Of a stretch of 64,000 bases of DNA, positions 39,554 through 50,235 are shown piece after piece. The notes below the pieces were generated by a model. It did no database searches and was not told where the DNA came from. It was given only the letters and a program-made list of their open reading frames with translations. Each line of letters opens with the position of its first letter. Positions within the stretch are counted from its first letter, which is position 1. The DNA comes from Ascoidea asiatica (Eukaryota > Ascomycota > Saccharomycetes > Ascoideales > Ascoideaceae): assembly GCA_001600695.1 (NCBI GenBank), contig BCKQ01000002.1, positions 310,001 to 374,000 on the forward strand, read 5' to 3'. The position numbers were made by a program, and so were the translations under genes.

Positions 39554-39898
39554 GTAGTAATAGTCACTAGTTGTTAAGTTGTTATATTTCCTTAATAATT
39601 TTCCTTTTCTTTCAAAAGATTTAAATCAAAAATTAAAAAGTGATTTCAGAATTCGAAAGAATTGTTATTAAATACTGAACTTCGTGCAATGAGATTAACT
39701 AGTTAATAAGAGTAATAATGAGAGAACTTTTAACTCTCTTTTGTTTCAGAAGCCCATTTATAAAATTAGATTAATTGATAAATTTTTATAAAATATTTAG
39801 CATTTAAAACCCAAATTGATCGATCATATTGATTAACGTTGAAATATTTTCATCATATTCACCATAAAATACTATTCATATTCCTAAATAGAACCCCG

Positions 39899-39908
39899 GT
39901 CATGTGAC
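39899..39908. promoter_or_regulatory. GTCATGTGAC, Cbf1-like site
   Basis: Same decamer as at 19219-19228, at the left end of the GC-richer block. Confidence 0.35.
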
Positions 39909-40400
39909 TTTTGGGATTTGAATGAATTTCGGTGATTAAAAACAAAAATACATACTAAAACTAACGTCATAGACAGAAAACTGATAGCCCTACAGGGTAA
40001 GTGATTAACCACTGAATTGGATTCTGGGCAAATATTGATATCAGAGACGAGTAAGAAACTAAACAACGTTACAAAGGGCTGGCATTTCCCAGTCTCAAGC
40101 CTCTTTTAAATTAAGGGGTCCAGCTAAGAGGTCTGATTTAGAGGCTAAAGAAAATGGTTCTGCAGTAGTGGTAATACGAGCGGTAAACACTCTGAAAAGC
40201 AATGTTAACGACACCGCGAGGTTGAATTATAGTGATTCATGCGAGCTTGGAAAGGATTGATTCTCAGAAAACCGTTGGATAAAAAAACCGGGCTGACCAA
40301 TAGAAACTCGGGCGAGAGAGCAGGCTGTAACCCTGAGTTTGAGCAATTGCTTTAATACAGCTTTAATACAGCTCTAATGAAGCAATGTCACGGAGTTCCT

Positions 40401-40424
40401 GGGGCTGCCCGTAAAAACAGCCCC
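40401..40424. repeat. 7-bp inverted repeat in GC-rich block
   Basis: GGGGCTG and CAGCCCC separated by 10 nt, a potential GC-rich hairpin upstream of SCH9. Confidence 0.75.
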
Positions 40425-40921
40425 TGTCAGTGGAGTCTAGCAGCGCCCGTTCAAGTGGGGTCTTTGGAATGGAATCACTCGAGTGGGTTCATACAAGATC
40501 ATAGACGGCCGAGATCGAATGGCCCGCTTGGGTTCTTTTTTTTCCTTGCCCCTGGAGTTTTGGCCAATCATGCTCAGCAGCAAAAGACCCACAAAAATGG
40601 TATTGCTGTTGCGTCCGTAGTTTGCCCCCTTCAGAAGTGAATCAATCCTAAGGTGTTCCAGTACGGGCCCGAAATGATGCGCGGGTTACATTTTGCACAC
40701 GACACGACTGAAACAGGCCCCAAACAGGAGGTTCAGGGCAGCATCAGTCAACCCGCAGACTGCAACCATAGCCCAGAACGCAGCAGCAAAAAGAGCAGCG
40801 AGATTATACAAATTGAACAAAACACCGTAAGTTGATACACATAGTTGCTAAAGACACGGGTAGAGAGTGCGCTGGAGAGTGTTCCGTGAGAGTGGATGTA
40901 GTACCGCTGTACAGCACCGGT

Positions 40922-40935
40922 AGTGCTACAGCACT
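40922..40935. repeat. AGTGCT-AC-AGCACT inverted repeat
   Basis: A 6-bp inverted repeat with a 2-nt spacer, next to another AGCAC copy at 40913. It marks the right edge of the GC-rich block. Confidence 0.7.
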
Positions 40936-42264
40936 GTAAAAGTTGCACTTTAATACAATGGGTTTCTTCCCATATTAAAATATTAGTACCATAATAAACA
41001 ACCTTACATTAGTAACAGAATAGTAATAATAATAATAATAATAAGAATATTATTATTAATTATAAAAATATAGCATACGGTAAAATATAAAATACAATAA
41101 ACAATATTTATTGAATATATTAAATATAAATCCTCTTTTTTGAGTTTGTTTATTCTTGATTTTATCTTCTTCTTATTCTTATTCTTCTTCTTCTCATTTT
41201 ATATTCCTTCATCACTCTGTCCCTATTCTTTATTTTATTCTTTTCATCCTTAATAATCAATAGCATATCACCATATCATACATTTATAATAAATATTTGA
41301 TATATTTCTATTTCAATTCTTTATTTTCAATTCAATCAAACAAAATTTACTATATTTTTATTTAAATATTCAAATCATAATTTAAATAATTATAATCAAA
41401 CAATTTAAATAAAATTTTGTATTTTACTTAAATATTCATTATACAGTTTTATTCTTATATTGGATTATTTACGGTAGTATTTATTAAAAGGTAAAAAAAA
41501 AAAAAGTATACTGTACTTTTGTATATCCCATATACAAATATTCAATTTTTTTATCCCTTTCTTATATAATCAATTAACCAAGTTGTAAAAAAGAACTTAA
41601 CTCATTAACGTTATTTTCATTACTTCACAACTATAATAATATTATACAAATATTCATTTTTTTTTTATTTATATTGACATATATTAATACTTATCCTTTG
41701 TTAAAAAATATACTACAATACTTTAAGACATTTTTTAATTTTATCCCTAATTTTTACTGGTTTCACTATTTCAATAATTACTCCTAAGTGCTCTTAAGTA
41801 TTAAAACTACTACTTCAATAATTATTATAAATCTAACCAATATCGCTAAAAATTATCAATAAATTATTAAATTTTAATATCTAATAACTAATAACTAATA
41901 ATACACTCAATATTATCCTTATATTTTATTTCCTATAAAATTTATTACAATATAAAATTAATCAAATTACATCAAACTGAATTAAATTAAATTAAATTAA
42001 ATTAAAATTCAATTCATTTCAATATACTAAAAATAATAATTCTATTTTTATTTATATTATACTAACGTTATCCATAGGTTATTATTAATTCCATTTCATT
42101 TATCTGTATTTTAATTTTTTCAATATCTTTATTATATTACATCAAACTTTATCCAATTTTACCTTTTATAATATTTTATTATTCAAGTTAATTTAATCCT
42201 CAACTTAACTTTTTTACACTCAATTTACATTTTTTTTTTTTTTAATTTAAAGGAGGAGGAAATA

Positions 42265-44895
42265 ATGCCTCTCTTTTTTCCTTTCAAAAATAATAATAAT
42301 AACAATAACAATAACAATAACAATAACAATAACAATAACAATAACAATAATACTAATACTAATACTAATACTAATACTAATACTAATACTAATCAAAGTG
42401 CTACTGATTCTATAAATTTAAATATTTCTAACAAGTTTAACAATAAAGGCTCAAATATGAACTTAAATAATACTACAAATATTACTAATACTTCTAATTC
42501 AACTAATAATCAGAATTCTCAAATTCCACTACCTTTTCCAACAGCTCTTGTTCCATCATGTGTTCCAACAACTGCTTTAAGTAATAATTCGTTTGCATTT
42601 GGAACAACATCATTATCAAAATCAAATTTAAATATTCATTCAAGACAAAAAATTAGTAATTTAACTTTATCCGTTCAACAACAACAACAACAGCAGCAAA
42701 GTCAATTACAACATCAACTGCAACAGCAACAAACTTTAAATAGTTCTCAATCAACTTCTAGAGGTTCAGATACTACAACCACTAGTAATTCTTCTGCTAT
42801 AAATGGGTTCAATCCTAATACTACAGATTCCCCTGCTTCAAGCCCTCCTTCTCTTGCTGAATCTCAGAATCAATCTCAATCAGATTCTCAATCAGATTCT
42901 CAAAATCAATCTCAAAATCAAATTGATAAATCTCCAATTAAAAATCAATCCCAACAAAATTCATTATCTCAATTTGGTACTTTAACTGTTAAAATCGTTC
43001 AAGCACAAAATTTATTAGTTCATCCTAATTCAAAAACCTATGTAATTTGTAAAGTTGAAAATTCTGAGTCAATTACTGCAAACGATCATAGTACTACTAC
43101 TATCAATCATAATAATAATAATCTGTCTAGTTTCATGCAACAAAAACCAAGTTATTTTGATAATATTAATAAAAATCTTAATAGTAGTAATGATAATAGT
43201 AATAATAATAGTAATAGTGATAGCAATGATAATGATAACAACAGTAATAACAATAATAACAACAACAATAAAAATAATAATAACATGAATAATCCAAATA
43301 CCTCTTCCTTTTATAAATCAATCTCAATTCCAATATCAAGAGATAGTAATAATCGACCAATTTATGCAAGGCAATCTTCTAATCAATATTTATCTGCTGA
43401 TCCATTTAGAAATGCTTTTGACCCAAAGTGGAATCATGATGCAATTTTTGATATTTCAAATCCAAATGCTCAAATTGAAATTTCTGTTTATGATTCAGTT
43501 GATAATGATAAGTTTCTTGGTTATGTCAATATTAATTTAAATTTATCAAAAGTTTCTAGTCAAAATTCTTGGTACAATTTAAAAGCAAGAAATAATGAAG
43601 ATCATGTACGAGGTAGAGTTCAAATTAACTATATCTATACAACTCATAATAAGAAAAAAAGATATGGTCCTGATGATTTCAAAATTTTAAAAATGTTAGG
43701 TAAAGGAACTTTTGGTAAGGTTTATCTAGTTCTAAAAAAAGATAATAATAGAGTTTACGCAATGAAAGTCCTTTCAAAAAATTATATTGCCAAAAAAAAT
43801 GAAATCGCTCATACTTTAAGTGAAAGAGATATTTTAGTAAAGGCTTCAAAAGGTCCTTTCATTATTAATTTGAAATTTGCTTTTCAGACTCCTGAAGATT
43901 TATATTTTGTTACCGATTATATGGCTGGAGGTGAATTATTTTATCTTTTGCAAAAAGAAAGAAAATTTTCTGAAGATAGAACTAAATTCTATGTTGCTGA
44001 ATTATTGTTAGCTCTAGAAATTTTACATAATGAAGGTGTGATTTATCGTGATTTAAAACCAGAAAATATTTTGCTTGATGCAAATGGACATATAGCTTTA
44101 TGTGATTTTGGTTTATCAAAATTAAATATTATTCAGGATATTAGAGCAAAAACATTCTGTGGTACAACCGAATACTTGGCTCCCGAAATTCTACTCGATG
44201 AAGCAGGATATACCAAAATGGTTGATTTTTGGTCTTTAGGAGTTTTGATATTTGAAATGGTTTGTGGCTGGTCTCCTTTTTATGGTGAAAGTAATCAAGA
44301 AATGTATAGAAATATTGCTTATGGTAGAGTCAAATTTCCAAGGGGTGCTTTATCTTCCGAAGGTAGGCAATTTGTAAAAGGACTATTGAATAGAAATCCT
44401 GCAAATAGATTGGGTGCTCATGGAGATGTAGCAGAATTAAAAGCTCATCCTTTTTTTGTTGATATTGATTGGAATTTATTATCACAAAAGAAAATTCCTC
44501 CTCCTTATAAACCACCTTTACATGGTGAAACAGATGTTTCTAATTTTGACCCCGAGTTCACTCAGACTACAGGTTCTGCTATAACAAGGGGTTTAGTTAT
44601 GTCAAATACTCCATTATCACCTAATACGCAAGCCAATTTCAATGGATTTACTTATGTAGGAGAAAGTATGTTTCCAGAAGATAGTTATGGTAGTGTCAAT
44701 AATCGAAGAAGAAGTCTTTATATTACTAATAAATCACTTATACCTGGAGATCCAGATTCTCCTCGTGAAGAAGCACTTATGGATGAGAATCTTGATTATC
44801 AGGAGCCAGATGATATGTATGATGATAGCATCAATATGGAACTTGATAGGGAACAATTGTATGATTATGATGACCCTGATCAAAATTATTTATAA
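42265..44895 (+). CDS. SCH9: SCH9, AGC-family kinase (S6K/Akt-like)
   Basis: TORC1-activated kinase controlling ribosome biogenesis, growth and lifespan. The 876 residues comprise a very low-complexity N-terminus (Asn run, Thr-Asn run, Gln run); a C2-like domain (about 237-455, FGTLTVKIVQAQNLLVHPNS) interrupted by an Asn-rich insert; and the kinase domain at about 471-730, with GKGTFGKVY, AMKVL, YRDLKPEN, DFG at 614-616 and activation-loop Thr630 in TFCGTTEYLAPE. After it come the turn motif TPLSP and the hydrophobic motif FTYVGES with Thr796, equivalent to the TORC1 site in FTFVDES of S. cerevisiae Sch9. GPDDFKILKMLGKGTFG and the C2 domain separate it from Ypk kinases. Confidence 0.96.
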   Translation: MPLFFPFKNNNNNNNNNNNNNNNNNNNNNTNTNTNTNTNTNTNQSATDSINLNISNKFNNKGSNMNLNNTTNITNTSNSTNNQNSQIPLPFPTALVPSCVPTTALSNNSFAFGTTSLSKSNLNIHSRQKISNLTLSVQQQQQQQQSQLQHQLQQQQTLNSSQSTSRGSDTTTTSNSSAINGFNPNTTDSPASSPPSLAESQNQSQSDSQSDSQNQSQNQIDKSPIKNQSQQNSLSQFGTLTVKIVQAQNLLVHPNSKTYVICKVENSESITANDHSTTTINHNNNNLSSFMQQKPSYFDNINKNLNSSNDNSNNNSNSDSNDNDNNSNNNNNNNNKNNNNMNNPNTSSFYKSISIPISRDSNNRPIYARQSSNQYLSADPFRNAFDPKWNHDAIFDISNPNAQIEISVYDSVDNDKFLGYVNINLNLSKVSSQNSWYNLKARNNEDHVRGRVQINYIYTTHNKKKRYGPDDFKILKMLGKGTFGKVYLVLKKDNNRVYAMKVLSKNYIAKKNEIAHTLSERDILVKASKGPFIINLKFAFQTPEDLYFVTDYMAGGELFYLLQKERKFSEDRTKFYVAELLLALEILHNEGVIYRDLKPENILLDANGHIALCDFGLSKLNIIQDIRAKTFCGTTEYLAPEILLDEAGYTKMVDFWSLGVLIFEMVCGWSPFYGESNQEMYRNIAYGRVKFPRGALSSEGRQFVKGLLNRNPANRLGAHGDVAELKAHPFFVDIDWNLLSQKKIPPPYKPPLHGETDVSNFDPEFTQTTGSAITRGLVMSNTPLSPNTQANFNGFTYVGESMFPEDSYGSVNNRRRSLYITNKSLIPGDPDSPREEALMDENLDYQEPDDMYDDSINMELDREQLYDYDDPDQNYL
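42285..42392 (+). repeat. SCH9: AACAAT and ACTAAT hexamer tracts in SCH9
   Basis: Two adjacent simple repeats encode about 22 Asn and then a Thr-Asn alternation at the SCH9 N-terminus. Asn codons alternate AAC/AAT, giving a hexamer rather than a trimer repeat. Confidence 0.9.
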
Positions 44896-45683
44896 AATTG
44901 GCTCAATTTTTCAAAACCTTGTGTTTAGATTCTAATAAGGATATTTAATATGAGAATTTTGATAAACTTATTCTTGCATTGAGTGCTTATTCCATATATT
45001 CGTCTTCTATATCTATTCTGAATTATCTTTTTTTTATTTCACTAAATGCATTTTGATTCATTTAATCATTATTAATTCTACTGTCTCTCGTTTTCTTTTT
45101 TTTCTTTTTTTTCCTTATTACTAAACTTTTTCATAAAGAAGTTATTGTCATGTCAATTTTCATTTTGATAAGTATTTGGTAATTATCAATATTATTCAAA
45201 CAAATTTTGTTTTTTTATGGATGTTTTCTTTTCTTCTTTTTCTCTTACTTTGTCTAATTTTTTACTGTTATCGTTACTTATACATTAATAGATTAATCTA
45301 TTTTTTCATTTGTTTTATTTTTTTAATATAAAGTTATATATATAGTCTACATAATTTGCAAACTAATAAATTTTTCAGATTCTTTTGGTATTGATAGTAA
45401 AAGTCCTAAAAGCATACTTCAAAATGTTAGTCCTTCGAACACAATTCATTTGAAAAAGAGGGTGTTTTAAAAGATAGAAATCGTCGATTACGTAATATTT
45501 GCTAATTTTGACTTTTAGCCGATAATATAAAGTTATGGAAACAATTGTTTTTGAATCTTTTGGCGTTAAGTTTGACATCAATAACTAATCAACTTCTTAA
45601 TCTAACGCTCAAGTTTCAAAGTAATCTTATAAATTGTAATTCCATAAAGTAATTCATTTTAGAGGTGATAAAATCATTTTTCA
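44896..45683. other. intergenic region downstream of SCH9
   Basis: 788 bp, T-rich on the plus strand (for example 45020-45110), consistent with an SCH9 3' flank followed by the promoter of the next gene. No gene or RNA recognised. Confidence 0.5.
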
Positions 45684-47465
45684 ATGATTTTTTTCAGTAA
45701 ACTTATTGAACTTCTTTCAGCAAATTTTGATCTTGGTAATAACGAAAATATTTTGCAACTTTCACTAAAATTGCAAACATCCGATGAAAGTTATTATAAA
45801 TTAATCAGTGAAAGGTTTGACGAGGCTTTTAAAGCGTCTCTTCAATTATTCAAAATTATTTTAAATGCAAACAACACTTTTGAGAAAAGGATTGGCAAAC
45901 TTGTTTTACCAAACATTAGACTAAATAAAGAGGAAACCTTCAGATTCAATAATTTTCTAATATCCTTTTTCTCCTTTTATTTTGGAATAAAACCAATAGT
46001 GATATTCATCAGTTATGATGATGTTTTCCAAAGAGAGAATCCAAGTGTCCATAATAACGATACAAAATCCAAAAATAGTGAACTTAATCTCGATTTTGAT
46101 GAAAATGGTAATATATCTAAATTCGAGTTAAAAAATTTAGATCCCGATGTCGTCTCTAAATCTACTCAAAAGAGGATAGCAGAAAAAGAAAGAAAAGAGG
46201 AAGTTAAAAATTTGAAAAGAGTCCAAATGAATTTAACTGTGCTATTAATGTTAATTCAGCTACTTGATGAATCCTGTCTCAATGAATATACTCCAATTTT
46301 TGCTACATTAATTAGTGAATTTCAACGTTTTTTTTCAACAAAAAAATTCAATAATCGAATAGAAGATGTGAAAAGAAAATATACCTTTTTTTTCTACTTG
46401 TTTTTTATTTACACAATTATTTACCGGGAAAAATTAGACGATTTAAAAAAAGAAACGATTATAAATATTTTCAATTTGTACCTAGAAAACAACAAAAGAT
46501 TTCTTCTAACAGGCTTAAGTGATAAAAAAAGAAAAGATAGATATTTTAATGAAGTGATATTTTGGAAACAGGAGATTATTTCAAAATCCGAAAAAGCAAA
46601 GGAACTGCCTACTGAAAAGTTCATAAATAGCTTAAAATCGGTGTTCGATATAAAATTAATCAAAAAAGTTCTTCTTGAGTTTTTTTTGGAACTATATGAT
46701 GAATTTAATTATTACCTTGAACTAAAAGGTTTAAAATTTGAAATCTCTTCAGATAATCAATTATTAGATGCTGAGAATCAGTATTTGAAATTCAAAAAAA
46801 ATCTTGAAGCTTATCAAGAAAAAGAAGAAAGATTGAAAATATCTTTAGAATCAAAACTTGAATCTATTAGAAAAGTTGAAAATGATTGTTTTGATGCAGA
46901 AAGAGAAGTACTAGAATTTCATAAAAATATTGAAAAGGAAAACGCTTCGTTTAGAAACAAATTTTCCCAAGTTAAACGTAATGACGATTGGGAGCAAAAG
47001 CAGGCTGTAAAAGGATACAATGATGCTTTTCAAGAAGGAAAAGGCAGGTTAGAAAATCTGCAAAAAAATTATTTGGTTAAAATTAAACAAGAACAACAAA
47101 AGTCTGATGAATTAATTGATACGAGGAAGAAGCTTTTTGAGAAACGAATAGAGGAAATGACTAATCTTCACAAAGCTGAAGTAGCAACTCGAATTGGAAG
47201 AGTCAACCTTTGGGAAGAAAAGGTCATTGCAGTTCTGAAAGAAATAGAGGAGTTGAAGATTAAAAAAGCTGAAAAAGAAAGGCGGCAAAACCAAAAGCAA
47301 GAGAATGAAGGTCATCTGAGAAGGCATCGAAACAATGAAAAAAATGAGAGGGGTGATTACAGAAGAGATTGGAGACCTTTTAATAATGGCTATAATAATA
47401 ATTATGATAAGTACGATTCTAAAGATGATCGAGATCCAGGTGCAAAGGATCTGTTAGATTATTAA
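45684..47465 (+). CDS. unrecognised 593-residue helical/coiled-coil protein
   Basis: A complete ATG frame whose identity I could not settle. The first ~350 residues are mostly alpha-helical with hydrophobic repeats (LTVLLMLIQLLDESCLNEY, FFFYLFFIYTIIY), suggesting a helical solenoid, interrupted by a charged linker at about 115-175. Residues ~365-545 form a long charged coiled coil (EERLKISLESKLESIRKVEN). The tail is Arg/Asn/Asp-rich (RRDWRPFNNGYNNNYDKYD), which looks RNA-binding or disordered. The helical-then-coiled-coil order resembles a trafficking or RNA-export scaffold, but that is speculation. It is convergent with MET30. An upstream exon is possible: TTTTTTTCAG lies just after the ATG. 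Confidence 0.7.
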   Translation: MIFFSKLIELLSANFDLGNNENILQLSLKLQTSDESYYKLISERFDEAFKASLQLFKIILNANNTFEKRIGKLVLPNIRLNKEETFRFNNFLISFFSFYFGIKPIVIFISYDDVFQRENPSVHNNDTKSKNSELNLDFDENGNISKFELKNLDPDVVSKSTQKRIAEKERKEEVKNLKRVQMNLTVLLMLIQLLDESCLNEYTPIFATLISEFQRFFSTKKFNNRIEDVKRKYTFFFYLFFIYTIIYREKLDDLKKETIINIFNLYLENNKRFLLTGLSDKKRKDRYFNEVIFWKQEIISKSEKAKELPTEKFINSLKSVFDIKLIKKVLLEFFLELYDEFNYYLELKGLKFEISSDNQLLDAENQYLKFKKNLEAYQEKEERLKISLESKLESIRKVENDCFDAEREVLEFHKNIEKENASFRNKFSQVKRNDDWEQKQAVKGYNDAFQEGKGRLENLQKNYLVKIKQEQQKSDELIDTRKKLFEKRIEEMTNLHKAEVATRIGRVNLWEEKVIAVLKEIEELKIKKAEKERRQNQKQENEGHLRRHRNNEKNERGDYRRDWRPFNNGYNNNYDKYDSKDDRDPGAKDLLDY

Positions 47466-47874
47466 CTTGAATTTCAGCTACTAGATTAATTAACGATTTG
47501 AAATCATGTTTTAGCATTTTATTTGTATCATATCATAAATAACTAGATCTGTACAGGGGATCAGGATTGCTATTTGATATATTGTTTTGCATGGATTGCA
47601 GTTTAAATTGCATATTTTTCTTTTGGTTAGTCAAATAAATGTATTTCAGAAAACTCAAAGATGTTCACAAGATCAATGCTTTTCTAAAGGATTGATTTGC
47701 GAAAAATAACTTATATTTTAAAGTTTCAACATGAGAGATATTATTTTTATACAATAAATTTTATTTCAAAAAGTTAGAAAATTCAGACAACTATATTACA
47801 ATATACTATAAACCGATAAAACTAGAAAAAGGTTGGGGATAAAAATAAAAAAAGATTAAGCAATCTTATAACAG
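47466..47874. other. intergenic region between convergent genes
   Basis: 409 bp, AT-rich, nothing recognised. Confidence 0.5.
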
Positions 47875-50235
47875 TCAAGAAAAATTATCAAAACAATACA
47901 TTCTAACAACACCATCTTCGCCACCACTAGCAAATTTACTATCACTAAGACCAACACAATTAACACTGGCACTATGACCAGTGAACGTATGAAGGCATTT
48001 ACCATTTTGAAGATCCCAGACTTTTACAAGTCTATCATGAGCTCCACTAACAATTCTAAAAGTATCGGCAGCAATTGACCAAACACCTTCAATATGACCA
48101 AATTGAGTTCTTACACATTTTCCTTTACCTCCATTTGCTCTTAAGTCCCACAATTTGATAGTATTATCTAAAGAAGATGTTAACATATGGGTAGGCATCT
48201 TTTTTAAAAAAGATTCTGGTATAGCTGTTTCTGGAACAATTGGATTTTCAGACCCAGATCTAGTTAGACTTGATATCTGAGAAAAGTTTGACACTCGTTC
48301 TTCGGATATATTATTGGGTATCAAGGCTGAAGAACTTGGCTCATGAGAAAATCCATCATCCTCTTCATCACTATCTATTTTGTCTTCGACTACAGTATCT
48401 TTCATAGTTAAAGGAATAACTGTTTGAACCTGACCAATGTGACCACCATGACCACCTTGGAATACTTTAATGCAATTATTTGTTTCTAAATCCCAAATAC
48501 GTATGGTTGTATCATCACTTGAGCTGAAAATCGTATTAGAAGCAGTATGAATTTTCACGCAATTAACCCAATCAGTATGACCTCTCAAGGTATGGCAAAT
48601 TCTAGATTCCACATGCCAAATTTTAATGGTATTATCTGCCGAACCACTAACAATTAATTTATTTTTAAATGAGTCTATCGATAGGACAGTATCGGTATGA
48701 CCTCTATAAGTTGAAATGCATGTTCCTAAATGATAGTTCCAAACTTTTATTGTTGAATCTAAAGAGCCTGTTATTAGTTTAGTATCATCAAAATGCAAAC
48801 ATCTTACACCTTTTTCATGTCCAGTTAATGTTCGAATTAAAGAACCAGATTTTATATCCCAAATTTTAATGGAAGAATCATATGAACCTGTCATTAAGGT
48901 TTTGTGATTAAATTGTAAGCATAGTATACCATCTTTATGACCCTTGAATTCTCTTATTTTGAAAATACCTTTTCGCCAATTTTTTTCTACTTTATAACGT
49001 TCGGAATAAACAGACTTCCATGACCTTGTCATTCTGACAATTCTTACTTTATTTTTATCGGAATCATTTGTCCCTGGAATAAATCGTTTATTTGACTGTT
49101 CTTCAACAGATTTATCAAATGACCTTTTTTTAGAGTTTGCTTTGATAATTGATTTCACTTTTTGAATATCTATTCTTTGTGAGTTTTCACAGATATTGCC
49201 TGACTGAGAGGTGTTATTTGATTCATCAGCTCTACTTGTATTTGATTCATTGTCACTTTTATTATTTTTTGAGTTAATGTTATGCCTATTATTCTTATAA
49301 TCACTATTATTATTCCTATTATTGTAATTCTTTGAATCATTATCAATATACTGGATTTTTTCATAATGTCTAGCTCTTTTCATTAGCATTAAAGGTAATC
49401 CCCAACCACAATTTGGACATTTTCTATCAATATGTTGTTTGCACATATAATGCCAAACTCTATCATCATCAGCTAAATTTTTCCAAGTTTTTGAAACTTG
49501 AGCAGCGTTGCAAAGTGAAGCACAATCTAAATAACACAAAATTTTTAAAGAAATTTCATTTGGCAAAGAAGATATAAAATCGATTTTAATTAAAGAAGAT
49601 ATTTCTTCACTTATATAGCTTAATTGATAAAAGCAACACATTGATAAAATTCCTTTTAAAATTAAATTTTTTTGATTTGAAGGAGCTGCTGAAAATATTG
49701 ACCAAATTCTTGAAATATTTTGCTTCTCAGTATGATCTAAAGTTTCTAAATTTTTTTGGATTTCCATTAATTTTGTTTGATCAGTTTGTTTATTACATCT
49801 TATATCAGGATTATGTCTATAACAATATTTATGATAATTATTATTTGAAGAGAAGCTTGGAATATCATTTGTTATAATATTATCAAGAGTATGAATGTGA
49901 TTGGTATTATAATTTTGGATATTATGATTATTACTTGCGGCAGGAATATGTTTTGATAAAAATGAAGTAATAGAAGAATCAAAACTTTGAGAGTTAGTTT
50001 TATCATATCCTGGTTTGGCTTTCATTATCTCTTTATCATGATTATCATTACTATTATTATTATCATTACTAATATTAACATTATCTCTATCATTATCTAT
50101 TATATTAGTAAATGTTGATTCGATTGTACTTTGGTCATTTTCATTCTTATTAGAATCGATATTTAGAGTATCACTATCACTGACATTATTGTTCAATAAA
50201 TTAGTAGACGGTTGGTCTATTTGGTTAAATTTCAT
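47875..50235 (-). CDS. MET30: MET30, F-box WD40 ubiquitin-ligase subunit
   Basis: Substrate receptor of the SCF-Met30 ligase, which ubiquitinates Met4 to shut down sulfur-amino-acid genes and acts in cadmium response and the cell cycle. 786 residues versus 640 in S. cerevisiae. The Asn/Asp-rich N-terminus is longer. The F-box lies at about 215-260 (SLPNEISLKILCYLDCASLCNAAQVSKTWKNLA), followed by RKCPNCGWGLPLMLMKRAR and the Met30-specific RSWKSVYSERYKVEKNWRKG. A seven- to eight-bladed WD40 propeller fills the rest (for example GSYDSSIKIWDIKSG, GHTDWVNCVKIH, SSDDTTIRIWDLETN), with a Ser/Glu-rich insert between blades. Upstream sites suggest Met4-type feedback control. Confidence 0.95.
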   Translation of the reverse strand: MKFNQIDQPSTNLLNNNVSDSDTLNIDSNKNENDQSTIESTFTNIIDNDRDNVNISNDNNNSNDNHDKEIMKAKPGYDKTNSQSFDSSITSFLSKHIPAASNNHNIQNYNTNHIHTLDNIITNDIPSFSSNNNYHKYCYRHNPDIRCNKQTDQTKLMEIQKNLETLDHTEKQNISRIWSIFSAAPSNQKNLILKGILSMCCFYQLSYISEEISSLIKIDFISSLPNEISLKILCYLDCASLCNAAQVSKTWKNLADDDRVWHYMCKQHIDRKCPNCGWGLPLMLMKRARHYEKIQYIDNDSKNYNNRNNNSDYKNNRHNINSKNNKSDNESNTSRADESNNTSQSGNICENSQRIDIQKVKSIIKANSKKRSFDKSVEEQSNKRFIPGTNDSDKNKVRIVRMTRSWKSVYSERYKVEKNWRKGIFKIREFKGHKDGILCLQFNHKTLMTGSYDSSIKIWDIKSGSLIRTLTGHEKGVRCLHFDDTKLITGSLDSTIKVWNYHLGTCISTYRGHTDTVLSIDSFKNKLIVSGSADNTIKIWHVESRICHTLRGHTDWVNCVKIHTASNTIFSSSDDTTIRIWDLETNNCIKVFQGGHGGHIGQVQTVIPLTMKDTVVEDKIDSDEEDDGFSHEPSSSALIPNNISEERVSNFSQISSLTRSGSENPIVPETAIPESFLKKMPTHMLTSSLDNTIKLWDLRANGGKGKCVRTQFGHIEGVWSIAADTFRIVSGAHDRLVKVWDLQNGKCLHTFTGHSASVNCVGLSDSKFASGGEDGVVRMYCFDNFS

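Larger units (their letters stand above)
39366..42264. other. 2.9-kb region upstream of SCH9
   Basis: The longest gene-free stretch here. 39885-40945 has clearly higher GC than its flanks, with several short inverted repeats and no frame I can support. 40960-42264 is very AT-rich and pyrimidine-biased on the plus strand, with simple repeats (AATTA at 41981-42004), probably the SCH9 promoter and leader. I searched for snRNA, RNase P, SRP and tRNA signatures and found none. Confidence 0.6.

Noticed and set aside
39899-39908. CDEI-like sequence as part of a point centromere
   Set aside because: No CDEIII-like sequence or 80-90 bp AT-rich CDEII is placed next to it, and the same motif occurs in other promoters.
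39885-40945. Known structural RNA (U1, U2, U5, U6, RNase P, SRP)
   Set aside because: Diagnostic words such as the U1 5' end, the U6 ACAGAGA box, the U5 loop and RNase P conserved regions were not found.
40377-40948. Frames of 60-87 codons in the SCH9 upstream block
   Set aside because: No homology recognised, and they lie on both strands of a GC-rich block; more likely non-coding.
43055-43369. Ile/Tyr-rich frames within SCH9
   Set aside because: Antisense or shifted translations of the Asn-rich repeat in SCH9.
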